A DNA stretch of 64,000 nt from an uncultured Clostridia bacterium (GTDB taxonomy: Bacteria; Bacillota; Clostridia; Christensenellales; Borkfalkiaceae): positions 18,815 to 82,814 of the forward strand of contig CALVPX010000003.1 of assembly GCA_944354265.1 (NCBI GenBank). The letters are read 5' to 3'. The number at the start of each line of letters is the position of its first letter. Within the stretch, counting starts at the first letter, position 1. The translations under genes were made by a program, and so were the position numbers. Under the pieces are notes generated by a model. That model was not told the DNA's origin, searched no databases, and saw only the letters and a list, made by a program, of their open reading frames with translations. Of the stretch, positions 1 through 6,888 are shown in pieces.

Positions 1-808
1 CGCTCTTGCAGAGCAGCGCGCCTATTTTTGACTTGAAGTCGGCGGTGAGCTGCTTTTTCATGGTCTTGAGTATCATCTTGGCGGTGCCCTCCATGGTCTT
101 TAAGGCGACGTTGCCCGAAAAGCCGTCGGAGACCACCACGTCGATATCGGCGGTGTTGATGTCGCGCCCCTCGATGTTGCCGACGAAGTTTATGCCCTTC
201 ATCTGCTTTAAGTACTTGTATGCCTGTTGATGGACGGGATCGCCCTTGTGCTCCTCAGTGCCGTTGTTCAAAAGGCCGACCTTGGGACTCTTTACGCCCA
301 AACCGACAGTTGAGTAGGCCGAGCCGAGCAGGGCAAATTGGCAGAGCATGGAGGGCTTGCACTCGGCATTGGCGCCGCAGTCGCACAGCACGACCATTTT
401 GCCGTTGACGTTGGGCACGGCGGGGGTGAGAGCGGGGCGCTTTATGCCCCTTATTCTGCCGAGTATGAGCTGACCGCCGACTATTGTTGCACCCGTAGAG
501 CCTGCGGTGACGAGGCCGGCGATGTCGTCGTTCTTCTTGAGCATCCAAAAGGCCTGCATGAGCGAGGAATTCTTCTTTTTCACCGCCTCGGTGGGGATGT
601 CATTCATGTCGATGACGTCGGGACAGTCGACGATCTCTAACCTGTCCTTGGGATAGGATAAATCTTTGAGGCAGTTTTCAAGGTCTGCCTTTCTGCCCGT
701 CAGGATGACGTATAAATTTTTGTCCTCGTTTAAGGCGCGGGCGACGCCCTGACAGGTGCTGACGGGGGCGTTGTCGCCGCCCATTCCGTCGACTATAATT
801 TTATCCAT
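1..808 (-). CDS. plsX: Phosphate acyltransferase PlsX (3' end outside window)
   Basis: Makes acyl-phosphate from acyl-ACP at the membrane surface, the first step of the PlsX/PlsY route to phosphatidic acid. The reading frame starts MDKIIVDGMGGDNAP, the classic PlsX N terminus, and continues with the family blocks VTAGSTGATIVGG, LCDCGANAECKP, GLLNNGTEEHKGD and VSDGFSGNVALK. About 269 codons are visible of a usual 330-345, so the C terminus lies beyond position 1. The ATG at 806-808 is preceded at 10 nt by AAGGGGG; a GTG two codons upstream is possible. A dedicated promoter and a hairpin-T-run lie just upstream (848-919), so expression may be controlled by premature termination. Identity is secure. 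Confidence 0.95.
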   Translation of the reverse strand, partial: MDKIIVDGMGGDNAPVSTCQGVARALNEDKNLYVILTGRKADLENCLKDLSYPKDRLEIVDCPDVIDMNDIPTEAVKKKNSSLMQAFWMLKKNDDIAGLVTAGSTGATIVGGQLILGRIRGIKRPALTPAVPNVNGKMVVLCDCGANAECKPSMLCQFALLGSAYSTVGLGVKSPKVGLLNNGTEEHKGDPVHQQAYKYLKQMKGINFVGNIEGRDINTADIDVVVSDGFSGNVALKTMEGTAKMILKTMKKQLTADFKSKIGALLCKS

Positions 809-847
809 GGTCACATTTCCCCCTTGGTAGTTTGTATTTCTATGCGG

Positions 848-873
848 AAAAAAGCACGCCTTGCGCGGCGTGC
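848..873 (-). terminator. Hairpin with T-run in the plsX leader (possible attenuator)
   Basis: On the minus strand a 7-bp GC-rich stem (GCACGCC/GGCGTGC) with a 6-nt loop is followed by TTTTTT. It lies between the plsX promoter (891-919) and its ribosome-binding site, about 40 nt before the start codon. A flanking GCGGA/TCCGC pairing could form an outer stem. It looks like an intrinsic terminator placed to attenuate plsX; no ligand-binding domain is visible in the very short leader. Confidence 0.6.
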
Positions 874-890
874 AACACTCCGCTTATATG

Positions 891-919
891 ATTATATCAT
901 ATATAGCGGCAAAAGACAA
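891..919 (-). promoter_or_regulatory. Sigma-A-type promoter of plsX
   Basis: Minus-strand TTGTCT (914-919), a 17-bp spacer and TATAAT (891-896). Transcription would start near 884, only about 11 nt before the hairpin at 848-873. Confidence 0.7.
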
Positions 920-1014
920 TAATTTTTCGGCAATTATTGGCGGGCGAAGATTGCTGATTTTGTCGGCAGGCGTTTAAACGAAGTGAAGGAAGCATATAAT
1001 AATAGTGGCAACTG

Positions 1015-1043
1015 TTGACAAATGGTGTTTTTTATTGTATAAT
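1015..1043 (+). promoter_or_regulatory. Consensus sigma-A promoter of the GNAT toxin-antitoxin pair
   Basis: Perfect TTGACA (1015-1020), 17-bp spacer, perfect TATAAT (1038-1043). Transcription would begin near 1050, about 23 nt before the antitoxin ATG, which is preceded by GAGAGGAGG. Confidence 0.85.
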
Positions 1044-1072
1044 TGACTTACTAAAGAGAGGAGGTTTGACCG

Positions 1073-1240
1073 ATGGCAACGATTTCGTTTAAAGAAGATA
1101 TTGAGATTGCAGACAACAACAAGGCCAAGGAACTTGCCGCGGCGCTCAAACAGCCGCGAGACAGCAGCATAAAGTCGTCCCAGCCGGGCAAACTGCCCGA
1201 AAACGCAGGTTCGATATGGTTCAGGCGCTCAGACAAATAA
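1073..1240 (+). CDS. Small probable antitoxin of a GNAT toxin module (55 aa)
   Basis: A 55-residue, charged, probably partly disordered protein (MATISFKEDIEIADNNKAKE... ending WFRRSDK), too short for most ORF callers. It has a perfect consensus promoter and a strong GAGAGGAGG ribosome-binding site about 8 nt before the ATG. Its last 25 nt overlap the start of the GNAT gene in another frame, so the two are translationally coupled. Small proteins placed directly before a GNAT acetyltransferase are typically antitoxins that wrap around the enzyme. There is no obvious HTH or ribbon-helix-helix domain, so DNA binding is not evident. The antitoxin role is inferred from size, overlap and partner. 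Confidence 0.7.
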   Translation: MATISFKEDIEIADNNKAKELAAALKQPRDSSIKSSQPGKLPENAGSIWFRRSDK

Positions 1241-1773
1241 TTTCACTTGATGACTATGATGAAGCCTCTTTAACGGAGGCTTTATCCACGTTTGAGTGCG
1301 CCCATCCAGACATGGAGGACTCTGCCGACGTTATGCGCTTTTTGCGCGAGGACGCCATTGCCATGGAGAGGGCGGGACTGACGCGTACATACCTGTTAGT
1401 AAACGACGGCGCATGGGCTGACGGAAGGCTGCAGATAGACGGTTATTTTTCGCTCGCACTCAAAATTTTAAACTTTAAGAACAACATAGACGGCGAAATT
1501 TTATATGAATTGTTTGGCGACAGGGACAAGCACAACTGCCCCGCCTATCTGATAGGTCAGCTTGCCCGCAGCCAAAGCGCCCCGCAGGGTGCAGGCAGAC
1601 AGTTTTTGAATACTGCGCTGAGCTATATTGCAAACGCAAGCGACCTTGTCGGAGGCAGGATTGTGTACCTTGACAGCCTGCCCGAGAGGCAGCAATATTA
1701 CCAAAGTCAGGGCTTCAGATTTTTGCAGAACAAGCACAAGAGCCGCCTGATACAGATGTACCGAATAATATGA
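1216..1773 (+). CDS. GNAT-family acetyltransferase, probable toxin (185 aa)
   Basis: The protein has the GNAT layout of tRNA-acetylating toxins such as TacT/AtaT. An N-terminal alpha/beta half is followed by the strand and acetyl-CoA loop YLIGQLARSQSAPQGAG (roughly residues 110-127, with the Q-x-x-G-x-A/G-type pyrophosphate loop), and then by the C-terminal YLDSLPERQQYYQSQGFRFL block, where the Tyr in YYQSQGF is the usual general acid. Such toxins acetylate the amino group of charged tRNA; that is family knowledge, not shown here. The start at 1216 lies inside the upstream small gene (25-nt overlap) with only a weak AGG before it, consistent with coupling. A terminator follows at 1780. Housekeeping GNAT activity is the alternative. 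Confidence 0.8.
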   Translation: MVQALRQIISLDDYDEASLTEALSTFECAHPDMEDSADVMRFLREDAIAMERAGLTRTYLLVNDGAWADGRLQIDGYFSLALKILNFKNNIDGEILYELFGDRDKHNCPAYLIGQLARSQSAPQGAGRQFLNTALSYIANASDLVGGRIVYLDSLPERQQYYQSQGFRFLQNKHKSRLIQMYRII

Positions 1774-1779
1774 ACGATT

Positions 1780-1808
1780 GCAGCAACCAAGCGGTTGCTG
1801 CGTTTTTT
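1780..1808 (+). terminator. Intrinsic terminator after the GNAT module
   Basis: Stem GCAGCAACC / GGTTGCTGC with loop AAGC, followed by GTTTTTTT. It is 7 nt after the GNAT stop codon and separates the pair from the convergent vanW gene. Confidence 0.85.
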
Positions 1809-1814
1809 TGCACG

Positions 1815-3077
1815 CTAAATTTCAGGAGCGTCTGCGGGCGAAGAAGGTGAGGGCTGACGGCGGACGGTGGGGGCTGCGGCGTACCTGTCGCGGCGGATGA
1901 GCTTTTGGTTGCGCACGCCGTTCCTCTCCTCGACGAGGTAGCCCTCGCTTATGGTGCCCTCGGTCCCGCGGGAGATTATGCCCTCCTCGCCCTCCTCCAC
2001 TATGTCCTCCGGCTGCGGAATGGAGCCCGTCACGCGCGAGACGAAGGAGCGTTCGACGCCGTCAGGCAGGCCGTAGATGGAGCAGGTAACGGCGCCCCTT
2101 GAGCAGCTCATGCGCACATATACGGGGGTCTGCCGCGTATTTGTGAACTTCAAATCGAAGTAGGTGCCGCTGACCATGGCGTCGCGCGAGGGGGCGACGT
2201 AGCTGACCTTTAAGGAGTGGGGGTGATACTCCGTAATGTCCATGCCCGAGAGCAGGGCGGCGTTGTAAATTGTGGTCGAAACCTGACACACTCCCCCGCC
2301 CACGCCCTCGACAAACTGCCCGCCAGAGATTATTTTTGCGGGCAGAAAGCCGTTTGCCGCCGTGCGCGGGCCGACGGTGGAATTGAACGAAAACGTGCAC
2401 CCCGCGCCGAGAACGAGGCCGTTAATCTTTGAGCAGGCGAGGGCTATGTTCGACGAGCGAGTTGCATTGGAGCTGTCGAAATAGGTGGTGAAGGAATACA
2501 GCAGGGACGTTTCACGTTTTACGACGTCCATCGACTTTTTGCGCGCCCTGACCTGCGTGCGCAGCGTCACCCCGTCAAAGCCGCCGTTGAGCGACGAATT
2601 TATGTCGCCGAGCAGAGCCGAAGGGTCGGCGGTTACGCCGTCCCTTCCCTCGACATAGGTGAAGGGCGCGCCCGTTTTGTTGAAGATGGCATAGGGCTCC
2701 ACGGGCTCGCAGCTGACGGCGGCGCATATGCCGCGCGCTATGCGCTCCGCCCCGTTGAGGTAGACCGAGGTCTGCGAAAAGTACTGCCCATTCCTCTTGA
2801 TCGAGCCGACAAGCTCGGGCAAATCGTCGCAAAAATTGAACTCGGGATAGGTGTAGCTATATGTGCATTGCCCCGCATATATTACGAGTTTATTGCCCTT
2901 TAAGCGCGCAATTTTTTGTTCGCGCACGCAGGCGACCGCCTGCGTGCGCGACATGCCGCTGACATTCACCCCGTCGACAAAAGTGCCGCGCGGCAGACCC
3001 CACATCCATGCCCCGAAAATTAAAAAGGCACCCACGGCGAGCGCGAGTACCGCAAGTGCTTTGTATGCTTTTTTCAA
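1815..3077 (-). CDS. VanW-family membrane-anchored cell-wall protein
   Basis: A 420-residue protein with an N-terminal membrane anchor (residues about 8-27, AVLALAVGAFLIFGAWMWG), then a peptidoglycan-binding-like region (about 35-190) and a VanW domain (about 200-350) containing FSFNSTVGPRTAANGF and GGGVCQVSTTIYNAALLSG, the family signature. The last ~60 residues, with acidic and Pro/Ser-rich stretches, resemble the G5-type tails of these proteins. VanW proteins are extracytoplasmic and of unknown enzymatic function; homologues accompany vancomycin-resistance clusters, but nothing here suggests a resistance locus. The start is TTG (3075-3077), overlapping the stop of the PHP gene by 4 nt (TTGA), so it is the last gene of recF-PHP-vanW. 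Confidence 0.85.
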   Translation of the reverse strand: MKKAYKALAVLALAVGAFLIFGAWMWGLPRGTFVDGVNVSGMSRTQAVACVREQKIARLKGNKLVIYAGQCTYSYTYPEFNFCDDLPELVGSIKRNGQYFSQTSVYLNGAERIARGICAAVSCEPVEPYAIFNKTGAPFTYVEGRDGVTADPSALLGDINSSLNGGFDGVTLRTQVRARKKSMDVVKRETSLLYSFTTYFDSSNATRSSNIALACSKINGLVLGAGCTFSFNSTVGPRTAANGFLPAKIISGGQFVEGVGGGVCQVSTTIYNAALLSGMDITEYHPHSLKVSYVAPSRDAMVSGTYFDLKFTNTRQTPVYVRMSCSRGAVTCSIYGLPDGVERSFVSRVTGSIPQPEDIVEEGEEGIISRGTEGTISEGYLVEERNGVRNQKLIRRDRYAAAPTVRRQPSPSSPADAPEI

Positions 3078-3904
3078 AATTTTTTCAGCGCGTTCAACAG
3101 TGCCCCGTCGGGATAAAATTCGGGCGTGCCGACCGAGCGCGACCCCGTTGTAAAATGCGTATCCGACCCGCCCGTTATCAGCAGGTCAAACCTGTGCGCC
3201 ATCTCCTTGTAGTAAGCCGTCTCTACTTCAGTATGCCCCGAATACACCGCCTCTATGCCGCTTAAACCGAGCGCTTTGAGGCGGGCAATTAATCCTTCTT
3301 TTGCCTGTTTTTCCATGGCTATCCTCCCCGGGTGCGCCACCGACGATATGCCGCCGCACTCGGCTATTACCTCTACGGCCTGTTCGGGCGAAAGCCTGCC
3401 TATGCGCGAGTGGGCGCACTTGCCGTCGGCAATGTAGGACAGGTAAAAATTACCTGCGCTGGACGCATAGCCAAGCTTTGCCGCCGCACGGCAGATGAAC
3501 ATGGAGTGCACGGGCGTGCCCTCCACCGTGCGCTCGGCGAGCACCGCCTCCATGGGCACGGTCATGCCCCGCTCCTTGAGTTTTTTCAAAGTGTCCTCGC
3601 AGCGGGCGAAGGAGCCCTCCACCGCCTCCCTGTAATATTTTTTGAAGGCGGGACAATTTTTATCTAGCCCGTAGCCCAAAATGTGCACCTTTACGTCGCC
3701 GTAGGCGGAGATCTCTATGCCGTCGACGGCGCGTATGCCCGCCTCCTGCGCGAGCGATTTGACTTCGTCCGAGGCACCCATGGTGTCATGGTCGGTGACG
3801 CAGATAAGGCCAAGCCCTGCGCGCTTTGCCGCGGCGATCACGTCGGCGGGAGACTGCGTTCCGTCCGAATAATATGTGTGTATGTGCATATCTGCACGAA
3901 TCAT
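3074..3904 (-). CDS. PHP-domain phosphoesterase
   Basis: A 276-residue metal-dependent phosphoesterase of the polymerase-and-histidinol-phosphatase fold. The metal-binding motifs are in order: DMHIHTYYSDG (residues 5-15), VTDHDT (about 36-41), DGIEIS (about 61-66), a C-terminal SVAHPGR and the final GGSDTHF. This set matches the YciV/RnaAM-type subfamily (nucleoside 3',5'-bisphosphate phosphatase or 5'-3' exonuclease), but the substrate cannot be assigned from sequence. The ATG overlaps the recF stop by 4 nt (ATGA) and its stop overlaps vanW, indicating strict translational coupling in the recF operon. Confidence 0.88.
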   Translation of the reverse strand: MIRADMHIHTYYSDGTQSPADVIAAAKRAGLGLICVTDHDTMGASDEVKSLAQEAGIRAVDGIEISAYGDVKVHILGYGLDKNCPAFKKYYREAVEGSFARCEDTLKKLKERGMTVPMEAVLAERTVEGTPVHSMFICRAAAKLGYASSAGNFYLSYIADGKCAHSRIGRLSPEQAVEVIAECGGISSVAHPGRIAMEKQAKEGLIARLKALGLSGIEAVYSGHTEVETAYYKEMAHRFDLLITGGSDTHFTTGSRSVGTPEFYPDGALLNALKKF

Positions 3905-4986
3905 CTCTTTATTGCACCTCCTTCTATCCTGATCCTCTTTGCGTCCCTGCCTGCGAGCACGCGCTCGGCATGCGTGCAGGTGAGAATGGTCTGCAGCCCC
4001 TCGGTGCGGGCGACAAGTTTTTTGCGGCGGGCTAGGTCGAGCTCGGACAGCACGTCGTCGAGAATGAGCACGGGATATTCGCCGCTGACAGACTTGAAAA
4101 TTTCCACCTCCGCAAGCTTTATGGCGAGCGCCGCCGTGCGCGTCTGCCCCTGCGAGGCGTAAGTTTTGGCGTCCTCGCCGTCTACCTTTATGTCTATGTC
4201 GTCGCGGTGAGGGCCCGAGGCGGTGAAGCCCAAGCGGATATCGCGGTCGTAGTTGTTCTTAAGTTCGTCGTACAGCCGCTCCTTGAGTTCGCCCTCCTCC
4301 CCCTTGTACTTCTTTTCGGGGGAAATTTCCAACCTCTCCTTTCCGTCGGTCAGAAAGGAGTGGGCCTCTGCTGCAAGGGGAGCGAGCTGCGCGATGTAGT
4401 CCGCCCTGCGCTTGGCCACCGTGGCGGCGTAGGTGCACAGCTGTTCATCCCAAACGGGCAGGGTGTCGAATACCATCTCCAAATCCTTATTCTTCAACAG
4501 GTTGTTGCGCTGTTCCAAGATGCGGTTGTACCGCGCAAGCGCCGTGTAGTACGGGCGGGACAGCTGCGAGAGGGAGATGTTCAAAAACCTGCGACGCTCG
4601 TCCGGGCCGTCCTGAATGAGGCGCAGCTCCTGCGGGGAGAAGAACACGGCGTACAAGTTGCCCAACAGGTCGGCATTGCGGGTGATTTTGTTGCCGTTTA
4701 CCTTTATTTCGCGCCCGTTTTCGCGTATGGCGGCGCTCAGGGAAATTTCGCCGTAGCGGCCGAGGCACTCCGCAGAGATGCAGGCCTCGCCCGCGCCGTA
4801 CTTAATGAGCTGCCTGTCGCGGCGGGCGCGGGGGGAAGTGCCCGTGCACAGATAAAAGACGGCCTCCGCACAGTTGGTCTTGCCCTGAGCGTTGCGGCCG
4901 GTGAGCACGTTGAGCCCCTGACAGAAATCAAACTGTTCTTCGGCGTAGTTTCTGAAATTTTTTAACAACAAATTTTTTATGCGCAT
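3901..4986 (-). CDS. recF: DNA replication and repair protein RecF
   Basis: An SMC-like ATPase that loads RecA at gaps with RecO/RecR. Walker A is GRNAQGKT (residues 30-37), the signature-type region is FTASGPHRDDID, and Walker B/D-loop is PVLILDDVLSELD near the C terminus. The start chosen is ATG 4984-4986 (MRIKNLLLKNFRNY), the canonical RecF N terminus; an upstream TTG would add 11 residues that do not match the family. Length is 361 aa, normal. recF is divergent from dnaA with 112 nt between them, and dnaN, usually between dnaA and recF in Firmicutes, is absent from this window. Confidence 0.95.
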   Translation of the reverse strand: MRIKNLLLKNFRNYAEEQFDFCQGLNVLTGRNAQGKTNCAEAVFYLCTGTSPRARRDRQLIKYGAGEACISAECLGRYGEISLSAAIRENGREIKVNGNKITRNADLLGNLYAVFFSPQELRLIQDGPDERRRFLNISLSQLSRPYYTALARYNRILEQRNNLLKNKDLEMVFDTLPVWDEQLCTYAATVAKRRADYIAQLAPLAAEAHSFLTDGKERLEISPEKKYKGEEGELKERLYDELKNNYDRDIRLGFTASGPHRDDIDIKVDGEDAKTYASQGQTRTAALAIKLAEVEIFKSVSGEYPVLILDDVLSELDLARRKKLVARTEGLQTILTCTHAERVLAGRDAKRIRIEGGAIKR

Positions 4987-5026
4987 TTTTTGTGCCAAAA
5001 TACTGTACTTTGAAAGCAAATTGTAC

Positions 5027-5032
5027 TATAAT
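5027..5032 (+). promoter_or_regulatory. Putative -10 element of dnaA in the recF-dnaA divergent region
   Basis: TATAAT lies 66 nt upstream of the dnaA ATG. No convincing -35 was found at 16-18 bp. The 112-bp region (4987-5098) is AT-rich but contains no clear TTATCCACA-type DnaA-box cluster, so an origin here is not supported by boxes. Confidence 0.4.
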
Positions 5033-5098
5033 GTTAGAAAATTACTCTACTATTTTAGCACAAATCAATCAAAAACACAAAGGGAATTGACGACAATT

Positions 5099-6451
5099 AT
5101 GGCTGACAGCACGAACTTTGATTTTATTTACAACCCTATAAAGGAAAAGATGCGGGAGACGGTGAGTCATATATCCTACATCACCTATATAGAAAAGCTC
5201 AAGCCCGTCGACGTGGACGGGCGCTTTATCGTGCTGCAGACGCCCAACGAAAATTTTGCGCAGTACATCACGGGCACCCTTGCCGACAAGATGCGCGAGG
5301 CAATAATAAAGGCCGACGTGGGCGTTTCAGACTTCCGGCTCGTGGTTGAGGGCAGCAACGAGTACGCCTATAACCCGCCCGCGGCCGAGGACAACTACAC
5401 TCCCCCCTCCAACCTCGACAAGAAGTACACCTTCGATTCGTTCGTCGTGGGGAAGAACAACGAATTTGTCTACGCCGCGGCGCTCAACGTTGCCGAGGAC
5501 CCCGCCGGCACCTACAACCCGCTGTTCATATACGGCGGAACGGGCTTGGGCAAGACCCACCTCATGCAGGCGATAGCCAACAAGGTTTTGGCCGAAAAGC
5601 CCAACCTAAAGGTAATTTACGTCACCTGCGAGCAGTTTGTAAACGAAATTATCGACACGATGTTCACAAGCCGCGGACCCGACGCCCGCGACAGGGGCAA
5701 CAAGCTGAGGCAGCACTACCGCTCTGCCGACGTGCTGATAATTGACGACATTCAGTTCATAGCCAACAAAAAGGCCGTACAGGAGGAGTTCTTCCACACC
5801 TTCAACGAGCTTGTCTCCAAGGGCAAGCAGATTGTCATCTCCTCCGATCAGCCCCCCAAGGAGCTGACCGCCCTTGAAGAACGCTTAAGGACGCGCTTTT
5901 CGGGCGGACTCGTGTTCGACATTCTGCCCCCCAACTTTGAGACCAAGATTGCCATTTTAAAGCGCAAGGCCTTTGAAAAGAAGTGCATTGTGCCCGACGA
6001 AGTGCTGACCTTCCTTGCGCAGGATTCGGGCGACGACGTGAGGACGCTCGAGGGCAGGCTTACAAAGGTAATTTTTGCAAGCAAGCTGCACGAAGTGCCC
6101 ATAACCGTCACTCTTGCGGCGAGCGCATTGAACGAGGCCGTCTCAGAGGACGGCAAGGAGGAGATTACGCCCGACTCTATAATCAACGCGGTGTGCTCCT
6201 ACTACAACGTTACAAAGGGCGACCTTGTGGGCAAGTGCAAGAAAAAGGAGCTTGTTCAGCCGAGGCAGATATGCTGCTATTTGATGTGCGAGCTGTTGTC
6301 CCTCCCCCTTATGTCGATAGGCAAGGCGCTTGGCAACCGCAACCACACCACCATACTCTATTCGCGCAACAAGGTCGAGGAGATGTGTCAGGTAAACGAC
6401 CGCATAGCCAAGGACATAGACGACATTAAAAATATTGTACTCAAAAAATAA
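5099..6451 (+). CDS. dnaA: Chromosomal replication initiator DnaA
   Basis: AAA+ initiator that binds and melts oriC. Domain I is residues 1-84, followed by a short Pro-rich linker (about 85-108). The AAA+ core carries Walker A GGTGLGKT (146-153), Walker B LIIDDIQF (213-220) and sensor/arginine-finger ERLRTRFSGGL. The C-terminal DNA-binding domain contains LMSIGKALGNRNHTTILYS, the signature that reads the DnaA box. The frame is open upstream for 40 further codons, but MADSTNFDF matches the usual N terminus and fixes the start at 5099. The nearest Shine-Dalgarno-like AGGG is about 14 nt away, unusually far; a TTG at 5087 is an alternative. Length 450 aa is typical. Confidence 0.97.
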   Translation: MADSTNFDFIYNPIKEKMRETVSHISYITYIEKLKPVDVDGRFIVLQTPNENFAQYITGTLADKMREAIIKADVGVSDFRLVVEGSNEYAYNPPAAEDNYTPPSNLDKKYTFDSFVVGKNNEFVYAAALNVAEDPAGTYNPLFIYGGTGLGKTHLMQAIANKVLAEKPNLKVIYVTCEQFVNEIIDTMFTSRGPDARDRGNKLRQHYRSADVLIIDDIQFIANKKAVQEEFFHTFNELVSKGKQIVISSDQPPKELTALEERLRTRFSGGLVFDILPPNFETKIAILKRKAFEKKCIVPDEVLTFLAQDSGDDVRTLEGRLTKVIFASKLHEVPITVTLAASALNEAVSEDGKEEITPDSIINAVCSYYNVTKGDLVGKCKKKELVQPRQICCYLMCELLSLPLMSIGKALGNRNHTTILYSRNKVEEMCQVNDRIAKDIDDIKNIVLKK

Positions 6452-6470
6452 TTGCCTCTTTATAGTGCTC

Positions 6471-6506
6471 AAAAAATAATTGCCCGAATTGGGGCAATTA
6501 TTTTTT
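6471..6506 (+). terminator. Terminator-like perfect palindrome after dnaA
   Basis: A 15-bp perfect inverted repeat (AAAAAATAATTGCCC / its complement) with loop GAATTG ends in TTTTTT, usable in both directions. Its left arm duplicates the end of dnaA: CTCAAAAAATAATTGCC occurs at the dnaA stop codon and again about 28 nt later as part of the stem. Confidence 0.75.
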
Positions 6507-6650
6507 GAAGTGAAATACGCGGCTGCGCTTTCTCGGCGGCAGTAAGGAAAGCAGCCGCCTCGGTCACCGCATCGGGCGTCCTGTTGCCCTCGCTCACCTC
6601 GCAAGGCAAAACAGCACACTGTGCTGTTTTGAGAATACCTTGCTCGCCGT
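6507..6650. repeat. Remnant palindromic repeat sequence between dnaA and mnmG
   Basis: Contains an imperfect hairpin (CGGCTGCGCTTTCT...AGGAAAGCAGCCG, 6522-6562) and a block around CAAGGCAAAACAGCACACTG that also occurs inside the larger GTCATTTCGA elements at 8791-9010 and 47165-47364. No gene is visible here. Confidence 0.6.
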
Positions 6651-6874
6651 GTATGAAATAGCGCTATGCACTGTGAAATGCGCCAACAGCCCGATAACTC
6701 ATTACGACTATACAAATGGCGCGTGAAATGCAAGCAAGCTTGCGTTGTGGCAGACGATTATTATTTATAAATTTATCCCACAACGTGCAACGCAGTTGCA
6801 CATTTCACAAACGCGCAGCGTTTATTTCACGCACAAATTGCATTTCACGCAAGCCGCCACGGCTTGCATTTCAC
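6651..6874 (+). repeat. Composite hairpin-array element, full copy (forward)
   Basis: GTGAAAT-separated hairpins lead to an AT-rich core (GTTGTGGCAGACGATTA ... CCCACAAC), and ATTTCAC-separated hairpins follow. Right-arm stems are GTGCAAC/GTTGCAC, AAACG/GCGTTT, GCA/TGC and GCAAGCC/GGCTTGC. One left-arm hairpin (GCGCCA/TGGCGC) has a ~31-nt loop. The final ATTTCAC is only 5 nt before the mnmG ribosome-binding site. Confidence 0.85.
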
Positions 6875-6888
6875 CCATAAGGAATATC

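Noticed and set aside
1815-3077. Vancomycin-resistance locus suggested by VanW
   Set aside because: No vanR/S/H/A/X genes are present; VanW-domain proteins are common in Clostridia cell-envelope loci.
4979-5098. 40-residue N-terminal extension of DnaA
   Set aside because: It overlaps the recF start and promoter region and is not similar to DnaA domain I, which begins at MADSTNFDF.
6774-6785. DnaA box-like TTATCCCACA near dnaA
   Set aside because: It has an extra C relative to TTATCCACA and is part of the core stem of the repeat element; other copies of the core lack it.
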